Shown here piece by piece: positions 34,287 through 43,583 of a stretch of 64,000 nt of DNA (position 1 is the stretch's first letter; the number at the start of each line of letters is the position of its first letter). A program made the position numbers and the translations under genes. The DNA is taken from assembly GCF_011516645.4 (NCBI RefSeq), contig NZ_CP088285.1, forward strand, positions 1,116,001-1,180,000, read 5' to 3'. The stretch is from Bradyrhizobium septentrionale. GTDB taxonomy: Bacteria; Pseudomonadota; Alphaproteobacteria; Rhizobiales; Xanthobacteraceae. The notes under the pieces were generated by a model. The model was given only the letters and a program-made list of their open reading frames with translations, ran no database searches and was not told the origin of the DNA.

Positions 34287-34342
34287 CATCGATGCTAGAA
34301 CGTACAAATCCTCGAACGATCCATTCCAGGCTAGCATCGATG
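34287..34342. repeat. 12-bp perfect inverted repeat at the LysR start
   Basis: CATCGATGCTAG (34287-34298) and CTAGCATCGATG (34331-34342) are perfect inverse complements with a 32-nt spacer. Each arm contains an in-frame ATG of the LysR gene (34292 and 34340). As mRNA this could fold into a stem covering both starts; as DNA it could be an autoregulatory site. Confidence 0.7.
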
Positions 34343-35236
34343 TTCGACCTGAACCAGCTCCGCTGTTTCGTCACGGTGGCCGAGGAATTGCACTTCGGCC
34401 GCGCCGCCGCGCGTCTCAACATGACGCAGCCACCGCTGAGCCGGCAGATCCAGGTGCTCGAGCACATCATCGATGCGCCGCTGCTGGAGCGCACCAGCCG
34501 CTCGGTGCGGCTGACACCGGCGGGACGCAGTTTCTTGCCGGAAGCGCGGCGCATCCTCAAACTGGCGGAGTCCGCCTCGCAGGTCGCCCGCCGCATCGCG
34601 CTCGGCAAGACCGGCTCGCTCAAGATCGGCTTTACGGCCGCGGCCGCCTATGGCTTCCTGCCCGACCTGATCGCAGCCGCCCGCTCCCGCCTGCCGGAGG
34701 TCGATTTCTCCCTGAAGGAAATGGTCTCCGGCGATCAGTTCGAGGCGCTGACCACCGGCCAGATCGATGCCGGCCTGCTGCGGCCGCCGATCGCGCGGCC
34801 GGAATTCGCAAGCCGGCGCGTCGTGGCCGAGCCGCTGCTGGCCGCGATCCCGAAAAAGCATCCGCTGGCCGCCGCCGAGACCGTCAGCATCAAGGATTTC
34901 GACGACCAGCCGTTCGTGATGTATTCGCCCTATGAGGCGCGCTACTTCCACGATCTGCTGGTCTCGATGTTCACCCGCGCCGACGTGCTGCCGCGCTATG
35001 TCCAGCATCTCAGCCAGATCCATTCGATCCTCGCCATGGTGCGCGCCGGGCTCGGCGTCGCGGAGGCGGCCGCCAGCCTGAAGATCGCGGATGTCCGGCT
35101 GAAGCCGCTGAAGCTGCGCACGCCCGTGCCGGTCGAACTGTTCATGGTATGGCGGCGCGATCACGAGAACCAGCTGCTGCCGGCATTGATCGAGATCGCG
35201 ACCGAAATCGCCGGCCCGCACCTGCGCGGCGATTGA
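34292..35236 (+). CDS. LysR-family regulator of aldarate genes
   Basis: From the ATG at 34292, which has GGGAGG 5 nt upstream, the protein has 314 residues; an in-frame ATG at 34340 (MFDLNQLRCF) gives 298 and matches the usual LysR N-terminus. The helix-turn-helix spans LHFGRAAARLNMTQPPLSRQ, followed by a periplasmic-binding-like effector domain. It sits between gudP and kdgD, so it probably activates both in response to glucarate, galactarate or an intermediate. Either start could be used; the first has the better ribosome-binding site. Confidence 0.88.
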   Translation: MLERTNPRTIHSRLASMFDLNQLRCFVTVAEELHFGRAAARLNMTQPPLSRQIQVLEHIIDAPLLERTSRSVRLTPAGRSFLPEARRILKLAESASQVARRIALGKTGSLKIGFTAAAAYGFLPDLIAAARSRLPEVDFSLKEMVSGDQFEALTTGQIDAGLLRPPIARPEFASRRVVAEPLLAAIPKKHPLAAAETVSIKDFDDQPFVMYSPYEARYFHDLLVSMFTRADVLPRYVQHLSQIHSILAMVRAGLGVAEAAASLKIADVRLKPLKLRTPVPVELFMVWRRDHENQLLPALIEIATEIAGPHLRGD

Positions 35237-35246
35237 TGCAGATTGT

Positions 35247-35299
35247 GTATCGCTCGATACCGCGTTTGGCTTGGACGCGCATCGAACGATTTCCTAGAA
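35247..35299 (+). promoter_or_regulatory. kdgD operator-promoter
   Basis: GTAT-N6-ATAC (35247-35260), then 10 nt to TTGGAC (-35, 35271-35276), a 17-bp spacer and CTAGAA (-10, 35294-35299). The arrangement duplicates the gudP promoter. It should drive kdgD, gudD, the aldehyde dehydrogenase and originally garD. The ATG of kdgD is about 60 nt further. Confidence 0.7.
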
Positions 35300-35362
35300 A
35301 TCTCGCCATGGACGCGCGCTGCTCGCGCATCCGTTTCCCATAAGTATTTTAGGAGTGGCGCC

Positions 35363-36304
35363 ATGAGCAAGATGACCCCTCAGGAGATGGCCGCGAGAAT
35401 CGGTGGCGGCCTCCTCTCCTTCCCCGTGACCCCGTTCAAGGCGGATCATTCGTTCGACGAGGCGACCTATCGCGCCAACATGGACTGGCTATGCGGCTAT
35501 GACGTCGCCGGCCTGTTCGCCGCCGGCGGCACTGGCGAGTTCTTCTCGCTGACGCCGAGCGAGGTACCACAGGTCGTGAAGGTCGCGGTCGAGGAGACCA
35601 AGGGCCGCGTTCCCGTGCTGGCCGGCACCGGCTACGGCACCGCGATCGCGCGCGAGATCGCGATCGGCGCCGAGAAGGCCGGCGCCGACGGCCTGCTGTT
35701 GCTGCCGCCCTATCTGACGCATGCCGAGCAGGACGGACTTGCTGCGCATGTCGAGGCGGTGTGCGCGTCGGTCAAGATCGGCGTCATCGTCTACAACCGC
35801 GACAATGCGATCCTGCAGCCCGATACGCTGGCGCGGCTGTGCGAGCGCTGCCCGAACCTGGTCGGCTACAAGGACGGCATCGGCGACATCGAGCTGATGA
35901 CCCGCGTCTACACCAGGCTCGGGGACCGCCTGACCTATATTGGCGGGCTCCCCACCGCGGAAACCTTTGCGCTGCCCTATCTCGACATGGGCGTCACCAC
36001 CTACTCGTCGGCGGTGTTCAACTTCGTGCCGGAATTCGCCACCAATTTCTACGCCGCGGTGCGCCGGCGCGATCATCAGACCATCCATGCAGGGTTGAAG
36101 GATTTCATCCTGCCGCTGATCGCGATACGCAACCGCAAGAAGGGCTACGCGGTGTCGATCATCAAGGCCGGCATGAAGGTGATTGGCCGCGATTCCGGTC
36201 CGGTGCGGCCGCCGCTGACCGACCTGACCGAGCAGGAGATCGCCGAGCTCGCGGCACTGGTGGCGAAGCTGCCGCAGGCCGCGACCCAGCAGGCAGCAGA
36301 GTAG
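35363..36304 (+). CDS. kdgD: 5-dehydro-4-deoxyglucarate dehydratase
   Basis: This 313-residue member of the DHDPS/NAL class I aldolase family has the Schiff-base Lys170 (in [10 protein letters not shown]), Tyr144 (in VYNRDNA) and GGTGEF near residue 56. KdgD dehydrates and decarboxylates 5-keto-4-deoxyglucarate to 2-oxoglutarate semialdehyde. The ATG at 35363 follows AGGAG. Its neighbours gudD and an aldehyde dehydrogenase supply the preceding and following steps, which makes the assignment firm even though KdgD and N-acetylneuraminate lyase sequences are similar. Confidence 0.92.
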   Translation: MSKMTPQEMAARIGGGLLSFPVTPFKADHSFDEATYRANMDWLCGYDVAGLFAAGGTGEFFSLTPSEVPQVVKVAVEETKGRVPVLAGTGYGTAIAREIAIGAEKAGADGLLLLPPYLTHAEQDGLAAHVEAVCASVKIGVIVYNRDNAILQPDTLARLCERCPNLVGYKDGIGDIELMTRVYTRLGDRLTYIGGLPTAETFALPYLDMGVTTYSSAVFNFVPEFATNFYAAVRRRDHQTIHAGLKDFILPLIAIRNRKKGYAVSIIKAGMKVIGRDSGPVRPPLTDLTEQEIAELAALVAKLPQAATQQAAE

Positions 36305-36362
36305 GCCGAACGGCCCAAGAAACCGGAACAAGACAGCGGAAAGAACACAAAGGGAGGAGCAG

Positions 36363-37718
36363 ATGATTCAAGACACGATCCGCACCGGCTTTAGCGGCGC
36401 CCCCGTCGTCACGGCGATGGAGGTGATTCCGGTTGCCGGCCGCGACGGCATGCTCCTCAACCTGAGCGGCGCGCATGCGCCGTTCTTCACCCGCAATCTC
36501 GTCATCCTCACCGACAACTCCGGCCACACCGGCGTCGGCGAGGTGCCGGGCGGCGAAAAGATCCGCAAGACGCTCGAGGACGCACGCGACCTCGTCGTCG
36601 GCCAGACCATCGGCGCCTGCAACAACATCCTGGCGTCGATGCGCCGGACATTCGCCGACCGCGACGCTGGCGGCCGTGGCAAGCAGACCTTTGACCTCCG
36701 CGTCACCATTCACGCGGTCACCGCCGTGGAATCCGCGCTGCTCGATCTGCTCGGCCAGCATCTCAATCTCCCGGTCGCGGCGCTGCTCGGCGAAGGCCAG
36801 CAGCGCGCGAGCGTCGAGACGCTCGGCTATCTCTTCTTCGTCGGCGATCGCAGCAAGACCAGCCTGCCTTACGTCGAAGGCGAGACCGGCAAGCCCGACT
36901 GGTTCAACTTGCGCCATCAGGTCGCCATGACGCCGGACGCGATCGTGCGCCTCGCCGAGGCGACCCAGGCGCATTACGGCTTTGCCGATTTCAAGCTCAA
37001 GGGCGGCGTGCTCGCCGGCGAAGAAGAGATCGAGGCCGTCACCGCGATCGCAAGGCGTTTTCCGAATGCGCGCGTCACGCTCGACCCGAACGGCGCCTGG
37101 ACGCTCGACGAGGCGATCCGGCTCTGCAGCAGAATGCATGGTGTGCTCGCCTATGCCGAAGACCCCTGCGGCGCCGAGGCCGGCTTCTCCGGCCGCGAGA
37201 TCATGGCCGAGTTCCGCCGCGCTACGGGGCTACCGACCGCAACCAACATGATCGCGACCGACTGGCGTCAGCTCTCTCATGCGCTGCGGTTAGGGGCCGT
37301 CGACATTCCGCTCGCCGATCCGCATTTCTGGACCATGCAGGGCTCGGTGCGGGTGGCGCAGACCTGCCGCGACAACGGCCTGACCTGGGGTTCGCACTCC
37401 AACAACCATTTCGATATTTCGCTGGCGATGTTCACCCATGTCGGCGCCGCCGCGCCCGGCAAGGTGACCGCGATCGACACCCACTGGATCTGGCAGGACG
37501 GCCAGGCGTTGACCAAAGAGCCGCTGCAGATCAAGGGCGGCAAGATCGCGATCCCCGACCGTCCGGGCCTCGGCATCGAGCTCGATCGCGGTGCCATTGA
37601 AGCTGCGAACGCGCTATACAAGCAGCATGGCCTCGGCGCCCGCGACGACGCGCTGGCCATGCAGTTCCTGATCCCCGGCTGGACCTTCGACGACAAGCGT
37701 CCCTGCCTCGTGCGCTAA
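36363..37718 (+). CDS. gudD: Glucarate dehydratase
   Basis: The 451-residue enolase-superfamily enzyme has the glucarate dehydratase active site: Lys211-x-Lys213 (FKLKGG), metal ligands Asp241 (LDPNGAW), Glu266 (YAEDPCG) and Asn295 (ATNMIATDW), Asp319 and His345 (GSHSNNHFD). Positions correspond to the E. coli enzyme with a constant offset of six. It dehydrates D-glucarate (and L-idarate) to 5-keto-4-deoxyglucarate. GGGAGGAG precedes the start. It lies 58 bp after kdgD and 18 bp before the aldehyde dehydrogenase gene. Confidence 0.95.
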   Translation: MIQDTIRTGFSGAPVVTAMEVIPVAGRDGMLLNLSGAHAPFFTRNLVILTDNSGHTGVGEVPGGEKIRKTLEDARDLVVGQTIGACNNILASMRRTFADRDAGGRGKQTFDLRVTIHAVTAVESALLDLLGQHLNLPVAALLGEGQQRASVETLGYLFFVGDRSKTSLPYVEGETGKPDWFNLRHQVAMTPDAIVRLAEATQAHYGFADFKLKGGVLAGEEEIEAVTAIARRFPNARVTLDPNGAWTLDEAIRLCSRMHGVLAYAEDPCGAEAGFSGREIMAEFRRATGLPTATNMIATDWRQLSHALRLGAVDIPLADPHFWTMQGSVRVAQTCRDNGLTWGSHSNNHFDISLAMFTHVGAAAPGKVTAIDTHWIWQDGQALTKEPLQIKGGKIAIPDRPGLGIELDRGAIEAANALYKQHGLGARDDALAMQFLIPGWTFDDKRPCLVR

Positions 37719-37736
37719 AAAAGAAAGGTTGGAAAC

Positions 37737-39185
37737 ATGACAGCCCACCAGAAGAACTTCATCGCCGGCGAATGGGTCGACGGAACAGGCATCACGCGGG
37801 ACATCAATCCCTCCAACACAGCCGATGTGGTCGGCGAATACGCCAAGGCCGACAAGGCGCAGACCGAAAAGGCGATCGCCGCGGCGAAGGCCGCCTTCCC
37901 GGCCTGGGCGCGCTCAACGCCGCAGGAGCGCTTTGACGCGCTGACCAAGATTTCCGTCGAAATCCTCGCCCGCAAGGAAGAGCTCGGCCGCCTGCTCGCG
38001 CGTGAGGAAGGCAAGACGCTGCCGGAAGGCATCGGCGAGGTGGCGCGCGCCGGTCAGATCTTCGCGTTCTTTGCCGGCGAAGCGCTGCGGCTGATCGGCG
38101 AGAAGGGCGCATCTGTTCGTCCCGGCCTCGACGTCGAGATCACCCGCGAGCCGGTCGGCGTCGTCGGCATGATCACGCCGTGGAATTTCCCGATCGCGAT
38201 TCCCGCCTGGAAGATTGCGCCCGCGCTCTGCTACGGCAATTCAGTGGTGTTCAAGCCGGCCGAGCTGGTGCCGGGCTCGGCGCATGCGCTGTCCGAGATC
38301 ATCGCGCGCTCCGGCATTCCGGCAGGGGTGTTCAACCTCGTGGTCGGCTCGGGCTCGGTGGTCGGCCAGACCCTGCTCGAACATCCCGATGTCGCCGCGA
38401 TCTCCTTCACCGGCTCGGTTCAGACCGGCCGCAAGATCGCGCAGGCCTGCGTGCTTTCCAATCCCATGAAGAAGTTCCAGCTCGAGATGGGCGGCAAGAA
38501 CCCGCTGGTCGTGCTCGACGACGCCGACCTCAAGGTCGCGGTCGAGGTCGCCGTCAACGGCGCCTACTTCTCCACCGGCCAGCGCTGCACGGCGTCCTCG
38601 CGCCTGATCGTCACCGCAGGAATTCACGACCGCTTCGTCGCCGCGATGACCGAGCGGATGAAGGGGCTCTCGGTGGATGACGCGCTGAAGAGCGGCGTGC
38701 ATGTCGGCCCTGTGGTCGACCAGAGCCAGCTCGATCAGGACCTCCGCTATATCAAGATCGGCCAGGACGAAGGCGCCCGCCTGCATGGGGGCGGCGAGCT
38801 GTTGAACCGCGAGACGCCCGGCTTCTATCTGCAGCCGGCGCTGTTCACCGAAGCCACCAACACCATGCGCATCGCGCGCGAGGAGATTTTTGGGCCGGTC
38901 GCCTGCGTGATCCGCGCCAAGGATTATGAGGAGGCGCTCGCGATCTCCAACGACACCGAGTTCGGCCTCGCCTCGGGCATCTGCACCACGAGCCTGAAAT
39001 ACGCCTCGCATTACAAGCGCAACAGCGAGGCCGGCATGGTGATGGTCAATCTGCCGACCGCCGGCGTCGACTATCACGTGCCGTTCGGCGGCCGCAAAGG
39101 CTCGAGCTACGGCGCGCGCGAACAGGGCGCCTATGCCCGCGAGTTCTACACTACGGTGAAGACGGCTTATACTTATCCCGGCTAA
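37737..39185 (+). CDS. 2-oxoglutarate semialdehyde dehydrogenase-type ALDH
   Basis: The 482-residue aldehyde dehydrogenase has the catalytic set Asn150 (TPWNF), Lys173 (FKPAE), Glu250 (LEMGGKN) and Cys284 (GQRCTASS). Its place behind kdgD and gudD indicates it oxidises 2,5-dioxopentanoate (2-oxoglutarate semialdehyde) to 2-oxoglutarate, completing the aldarate route into the TCA cycle. It could also serve the arabinose pathway begun at 25734-28650, which gives the same intermediate. An IS element lies 139 bp after its stop. Confidence 0.93.
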   Translation: MTAHQKNFIAGEWVDGTGITRDINPSNTADVVGEYAKADKAQTEKAIAAAKAAFPAWARSTPQERFDALTKISVEILARKEELGRLLAREEGKTLPEGIGEVARAGQIFAFFAGEALRLIGEKGASVRPGLDVEITREPVGVVGMITPWNFPIAIPAWKIAPALCYGNSVVFKPAELVPGSAHALSEIIARSGIPAGVFNLVVGSGSVVGQTLLEHPDVAAISFTGSVQTGRKIAQACVLSNPMKKFQLEMGGKNPLVVLDDADLKVAVEVAVNGAYFSTGQRCTASSRLIVTAGIHDRFVAAMTERMKGLSVDDALKSGVHVGPVVDQSQLDQDLRYIKIGQDEGARLHGGGELLNRETPGFYLQPALFTEATNTMRIAREEIFGPVACVIRAKDYEEALAISNDTEFGLASGICTTSLKYASHYKRNSEAGMVMVNLPTAGVDYHVPFGGRKGSSYGAREQGAYAREFYTTVKTAYTYPG

Positions 39186-39220
39186 AGCATGGTGCAGGTC
39201 TGGCGGCGACGACGGTACCC

Positions 39221-39310
39221 ACCTCTCCCCTTGTGGGAGAGGTCGGATCGCGCGAGCGATCCGGGTGAGGGGTTACGCTCTCTCGCGGGGACCTGCGGCC
39301 CCTCACCCGG
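39221..39310. repeat. Palindromic repeat, left part (interrupted by IS)
   Basis: The block contains ACCTCTCCC/GGGAGAGGT (39221-39243) and CCGGGTGAGGGG/CCCCTCACCCGG (39261-39272, 39299-39310) hairpins typical of Bradyrhizobium intergenic repeats. The IS element starts 15 bp further, and matching repeat sequence resumes beyond its right end. Confidence 0.7.
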
Positions 39311-39324
39311 CGCTGCGCGTGAGC

Positions 39325-40687
39325 AACCGGCGACATGGGTAACGGTTCAGACCGACGACATGGGTAACACAATTCTCGTTTCGTTCAGGTCTGTTGTTGG
39401 GGCTGTGGACCCTGAGGGCAACGCGTAGCGTTGTCCTCAAGTCCACAGCCTTTTGCCTTGCGTTTGGGTCTGCGGAGTTGGTCACCGCGATGGGCGATCG
39501 TGCCGAGCACGATCGGGCCATAGCTGACGGTCCAGCCGTCCGGGTCCTCGGCCAAGCCGACGGGCTCACCGATCAGCGCTTCGCTGATATAGATCGTGTT
39601 GCCCAACCACTTGATCTCTCCGTTGTGCCGGACCGAGCGGACGTCCTGACCGTCAGCGTATTCCGGCTTGCGCAAGACACCGTCGAAGCGGCGCGAGGAG
39701 GCCTGGTAACGGTCGGCTGGCGTGGCGTTGTCGAGCGATTGGTGAGGACGCTCTTCGTTGTAGAGATGCTGGAAGCTGTGCAAGCGCTTGAGCTGCTCGC
39801 GCATGGTGGGAGCCGGCGGATTGGCAACGTCTTGCAGCAGCGTCAGATGCATCCGCTCATGGCGGCCGTTCTGCTGAGGTTTGCCCGGTGCAATGCGCTC
39901 CGGCGTCACGCCGGCTTTGATCAGCTTGACCGACAGTCGTGACAATCCTCCGGCGCCGCGCGAGGCAAACGGCGAGCCGTTGTCCGAGCGCATGTAGAGT
40001 GGCAACCCAAACTCGCGCAACGCAGCGTCCAGCACAGGCCAGACATGATCCGTGTCGGTGCGTGCCAAGGCCTGGCAGCGCAGCAGATAGCGGCTATAGG
40101 CATCGGTGAGCGTCAGCGGTTCGCAGCGCATGCCGTCCCCGGTCAGGAACCAGCCCTTGAAGTCGATGCACCAGACGTCGTTGGCCGCCTCGCAACCGGC
40201 AAAGGGCGCGCTCGAGGGCGGCCCGCGCCGGCGCAGCTTGCGCTTCACCGTCAGCCCCTCACGATCGAACAGCTCGCCGATCGTGCTTGCCGCGGGCCAT
40301 GCCGTCCGAGGTGACTTCCGTTCGAGAAAGGCCAGCACCTTGATCGGCCCCCAGCTAGGATGCGCCCGACGCACCTCAAGGCAGCGCTCAGCGATCTTCT
40401 CCGCAACGCTTTGTGGACGATGCAGCGGAGCTCGCGGACGATCGAACAGTCCGGCCGCGCCTTCTTCCTCGAACCGTGCAAGCCATTTGTAGCCCACCCG
40501 ACGGCTCACTCCGAACCGCCGGCACACCGCCGCAAACGACTCCTCGTGCTTTTGTGCCGCCACCACAAACCGCATCCGTTCATCCACAGCACAGGTCTCC
40601 ATCCACCCCATCGGCAAGTTCCTCCTTGCCGATCAGTTGACCCGTTACCTATGTCGCCGGTCTATTCTGTTACCTATGTAGCCGGTT
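39325..40687. mobile_element. IS481-like insertion sequence, copy A
   Basis: The element is about 1363 bp, bounded by imperfect 44-bp terminal inverted repeats (39325-39368 and 40644-40687, about 36 of 44 matching) that begin AACCGGC. Each end contains two tandem copies of a motif like CGACATGGGTAAC. One transposase gene occupies nearly the whole length. No clear target-site duplication was found at these boundaries, so the ends may be off by a few bases. It is inserted in a host palindromic repeat between the aldehyde dehydrogenase and garD genes. Confidence 0.85.
39385..40611 (-). CDS. IS481-family transposase (copy A)
   Basis: The 408-residue protein has an N-terminal helix-turn-helix region (SFAAVCRRFGVSRRVGYKWL) and an rve-type integrase core with the DDE triad in VWCIDFKGW, RSDNGSPF and NGRHERMH. 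The ATG at 40611 lies 9 nt after AAGGAGG; a TTG at 40617 is also possible. The frame is intact, so the element may be active. It is transcribed against the aldarate operon. Confidence 0.92.
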   Translation of the reverse strand: MGWMETCAVDERMRFVVAAQKHEESFAAVCRRFGVSRRVGYKWLARFEEEGAAGLFDRPRAPLHRPQSVAEKIAERCLEVRRAHPSWGPIKVLAFLERKSPRTAWPAASTIGELFDREGLTVKRKLRRRGPPSSAPFAGCEAANDVWCIDFKGWFLTGDGMRCEPLTLTDAYSRYLLRCQALARTDTDHVWPVLDAALREFGLPLYMRSDNGSPFASRGAGGLSRLSVKLIKAGVTPERIAPGKPQQNGRHERMHLTLLQDVANPPAPTMREQLKRLHSFQHLYNEERPHQSLDNATPADRYQASSRRFDGVLRKPEYADGQDVRSVRHNGEIKWLGNTIYISEALIGEPVGLAEDPDGWTVSYGPIVLGTIAHRGDQLRRPKRKAKGCGLEDNATRCPQGPQPQQQT

Positions 40688-40700
40688 AGGACCCGCGCCG

Positions 40701-40723
40701 ACCTCTCCCCGCCGGGGAGAGGT
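40701..40723. repeat. Palindromic repeat, right part
   Basis: ACCTCTCCCC (40701-40710) and GGGGAGAGGT (40714-40723) form a perfect 10-bp stem with a 3-nt loop. It is the continuation of the repeat at 39221-39310, separated from it by IS copy A. Confidence 0.65.
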
Positions 40724-40777
40724 GGACGCCTGCGGATGCGTCCTAATCAGAACTCTCACCGCTCTTGAGGAGCCCTC

Positions 40778-42319
40778 ATGGACCAGTCGATCGGCGCGCA
40801 GGAGCAGCCCCGCTACATCAAACTCAACGAACGCGACAATGTCGCGATCGTCGTCAATGATTTCGGCCTGCCGGCGGGCTCCCGCTTCGCCTCGGGCCTG
40901 ACCTTGTGCGCCTTCGTGCCGCAGGGCCACAAGACCGCGCTGGAAGACATCGCCGAGGGTGCGCCGATCATCCGCTATGGCGAGGTGATCGGCCATGCGC
41001 TGTCGCCGATCCTGGCCGGCGAATGGGTCGACGAGGCGCGCATCCGCATGCCCGAGGCGCCGCCGCTCGATCAGCTCGAGATCGCGACCGCGGTGCCGCC
41101 TGCCCTGCCGCCGCTCGAAGGTTTTACCTTCGAAGGTTTTCGCAACGCCGACGGCTCGGTCGGCACCAAGAACATCCTCGGCATCTCCTCCTCCGTGCAA
41201 TGCGTCAAGGGCACGATGGAATATGCCGTGAAGCGCATCCGCGCCGAGCTGTTGCCGAAATATCCCAATGTCGACGATGTCGTGCCGCTGACGCATGCCT
41301 ATGGCTGCGGCGTCGCGATCACGGCACCCGACGCCGTGGTGCCGATCCGCACGCTGCAGAATCTCGCGCTCAATCCGAATTTCGGCGGCGAGATCCTGGT
41401 GGTCGGGCTCGGCTGCGAGAAGCTCGCGCCGGAGCGGCTGGTGCCGGAAGGCATCAGCGACGCTGTCGTGCGGATGCAGGACGAAGCCTTTGACGGCTTC
41501 GGCGCCATCGTCGAGGCGATCATGACCCAGGCCCAGGCCCGCCTGAAGGTGCTCAACGCCCGCACGCGCGAGACCTGCCCGGCCGCCGATCTCGTGATCG
41601 GCCTGCAAGGCGGCGGCAGCGATGCGTTCTCCGGCGTCACCGCGAATCCCGCGGTTGGCTTCGCCGCGGACCTGCTGGTTCGTGCCGGCGCCACCGTGAT
41701 GTTCTCGGAAGTGACCGAGGTGCGCGATGCGATCCAGCTTCTGACCCGCCGCGCCGTTAACGAGGATGTCGGCCGCGCGCTGATCCGCGAGATGGCATGG
41801 TACGACGCCTATCTCGCCCGCGGCGGCGCCGACCGCAGCGCCAACACCACGCCGGGCAACAAGAAGGGCGGGCTCGCCAACATCGTCGAGAAGTCACTGG
41901 GCTCGATCGTCAAGTCGGGCTCCGGCCCGATCGCCGGCGTGCTGTCGCCGGGCGAAAAGGCGCGGCAGAAGGGCATGCTGTTTGCGGCGACACCCGCCAG
42001 CGACTTCATCTGCGGCACGCTGCAGCTCGCCTCCGGCATGACCTTGCAGGTGTTCACCACCGGCCGCGGCACGCCCTATGGCCTTGCCGCAGCACCGGTC
42101 ATCAAGGTCGCGACCCGCAGCGAACTGGCGCGGCGCTGGAAGGATCTGATCGATTTCGACGCCGGCTGCATCGCGACCGGCGAGAAGACCATCGAGGAGA
42201 CCGGCTGGGACCTGTTCCGCCTGATCCTCGATGTCGCCAGCGGCCGGACCAAGCCATGGTCGGACCGCTGGGGCATCCACAACGATCTGACGCTGTTCAA
42301 CCCGGCGCCGGTGACCTAG
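40778..42319 (+). CDS. garD: Galactarate dehydratase
   Basis: The 513-residue protein has an N-terminal SAF domain (about 15-90) and the GarD/altronate-dehydratase catalytic domain, with [33 protein letters not shown] and [17 protein letters not shown]. It converts galactarate (mucate) to 5-keto-4-deoxyglucarate, the substrate of KdgD. TTGAGGAG precedes the start. It belongs functionally to the operon at 35363-39185 but is now separated from it by an oppositely oriented IS element, so its transcription may be reduced or come from a new promoter. Confidence 0.93.
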   Translation: MDQSIGAQEQPRYIKLNERDNVAIVVNDFGLPAGSRFASGLTLCAFVPQGHKTALEDIAEGAPIIRYGEVIGHALSPILAGEWVDEARIRMPEAPPLDQLEIATAVPPALPPLEGFTFEGFRNADGSVGTKNILGISSSVQCVKGTMEYAVKRIRAELLPKYPNVDDVVPLTHAYGCGVAITAPDAVVPIRTLQNLALNPNFGGEILVVGLGCEKLAPERLVPEGISDAVVRMQDEAFDGFGAIVEAIMTQAQARLKVLNARTRETCPAADLVIGLQGGGSDAFSGVTANPAVGFAADLLVRAGATVMFSEVTEVRDAIQLLTRRAVNEDVGRALIREMAWYDAYLARGGADRSANTTPGNKKGGLANIVEKSLGSIVKSGSGPIAGVLSPGEKARQKGMLFAATPASDFICGTLQLASGMTLQVFTTGRGTPYGLAAAPVIKVATRSELARRWKDLIDFDAGCIATGEKTIEETGWDLFRLILDVASGRTKPWSDRWGIHNDLTLFNPAPVT

Positions 42320-42482
42320 GACTGGCGTCAACGACCCTGCTGCAGATGCACACGCGCAAGCGCGGAACATCGCGCATGGAACTCGCTGAACAGACATTCA
42401 TCAGCGTGGCGAAATGATCATGTTCCATGCGTTGAATCGCCCGAATTGATGTCCCACGTTCTCATCAACAGGAGGACGTTCC

Positions 42483-42659
42483 ATGAGACAATCGCAGCAC
42501 TTCCTCGACAATGCGGAGAACTGCGCGCAGCTTGCCGAGCGCGCCGATGACGAGCCGACCTATAATCGCTTCAAGCGCATGGAAGCGGCCTGGCGCGCTC
42601 TGGCAAAGGAGCAGGATTGGCTCGACGGCGAGAGCTCGCCGTCGGAAAACGCGGCCTAA
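42483..42659 (+). CDS. Small conserved-type protein, 58 residues
   Basis: A short gene of 58 codons with a strong AGGAGG 7 nt before its ATG and codon use like its neighbours. The product begins MRQSQHFLDNAENC and is rich in Ala, Glu and Arg, predicted as two helices. Small proteins of this type (an ENCAQLAE-like segment, then RFKRMEAAWRALAKEQDW) are common in Bradyrhizobium, but no function is known to me. It stands between garD and the convergent ABC/leu operon. Confidence 0.75.
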   Translation: MRQSQHFLDNAENCAQLAERADDEPTYNRFKRMEAAWRALAKEQDWLDGESSPSENAA

Positions 42660-42710
42660 CACCGAAGGTGGCACGTGCGCGACGAATGCGATGTCGCCGC
42701 GGGCCACTTT

Positions 42711-43583
42711 CTACTCCGCACTGCGTTGCCGCTGCCAGCGCAAGAGATAGGCCTGCAGCCGCCAGATGATCGCCGACAGCACGACGCCGACCAGCATCAG
42801 CACCACGACCGCGACCATCATGCCCGAAGCCTCGCCGCGCGCCTCCGACTCGATGATAAGACGGCCGATGCCGCGCTCAGCGCCGATGAATTCGCCGACG
42901 ATCACGCCAATCAGCGCAAACGAGATCGCAGGTGTCAGCGAGGCGAACACCCATGCCATGGTCGAGGGGATCACCACGGTGCGGGTGATCTGCCACTCGC
43001 TGGCGCCGAGCAGACGCGCAGCATTGGTAAAACCCTCGTCGATCGAGCGCGCGCCCTCGAAGGTGTTGAAGAACACCAGGAACACGACCACGATCCAGGA
43101 GGTCACGATCTTCGACATGTCGCCGATCCCGAACGCCAGCACGATGATGGGCGCCAGCGCAATCCGCGGGATCGAATTCACCGCGGTGATGAAGGGCTGG
43201 AAGATCGCGCTCAGGCGGTCGGATCGCCCGAGGATCAGCCCGGCGACGAAACCGCTGACCACGCCGGTGACGAAGCCGAAGAAAGTGTTCTTCAGCGTGA
43301 TGGCGGTCGCCGCCCAGAGATTGTTCTCGTTGCGCGCCCGGCACTTTGCGAAGTCGCCGTTGAACCAGCCGTTGAAGACGCCGAGCTTCGATTTGAGGCA
43401 GCTCTGGATCAGGAAATTCTCGTAGATCATCGACGGCTTCGAGATGAAGTACGGGTCGAGCAGATCCGGCACCAGCCACGGCAGTTTCGTGCGCAGGTCG
43501 TAGCCCCATTGCCATACCGACAGCACGATTGCGCAGATTAGGATCTGCCAGCCGATCGTGTTCATCATGCTGTAACGCTTCAT
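42711..43583 (-). CDS. ABC importer permease with large periplasmic insert
   Basis: The 290-residue permease has a TM1, then a long extra-cytoplasmic stretch (about residues 28-85) before the remaining five helices with the EAA loop (ARLLGASEWQITRTVVIPS). The insert has Cys residues in SCLKSKLG and KCRARNEN, which could form a disulfide. Typical SsuC-type permeases lack such an insert. Its ATG overlaps the ATPase stop by 4 bp. It is the last gene of the leuC-leuD-leuB-importer operon. Confidence 0.9.
   Translation of the reverse strand: MKRYSMMNTIGWQILICAIVLSVWQWGYDLRTKLPWLVPDLLDPYFISKPSMIYENFLIQSCLKSKLGVFNGWFNGDFAKCRARNENNLWAATAITLKNTFFGFVTGVVSGFVAGLILGRSDRLSAIFQPFITAVNSIPRIALAPIIVLAFGIGDMSKIVTSWIVVVFLVFFNTFEGARSIDEGFTNAARLLGASEWQITRTVVIPSTMAWVFASLTPAISFALIGVIVGEFIGAERGIGRLIIESEARGEASGMMVAVVVLMLVGVVLSAIIWRLQAYLLRWQRQRSAE

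Noticed and set aside
42345..42416. 23-codon frame after garD
   Set aside because: Too short, no Shine-Dalgarno and no supporting feature.
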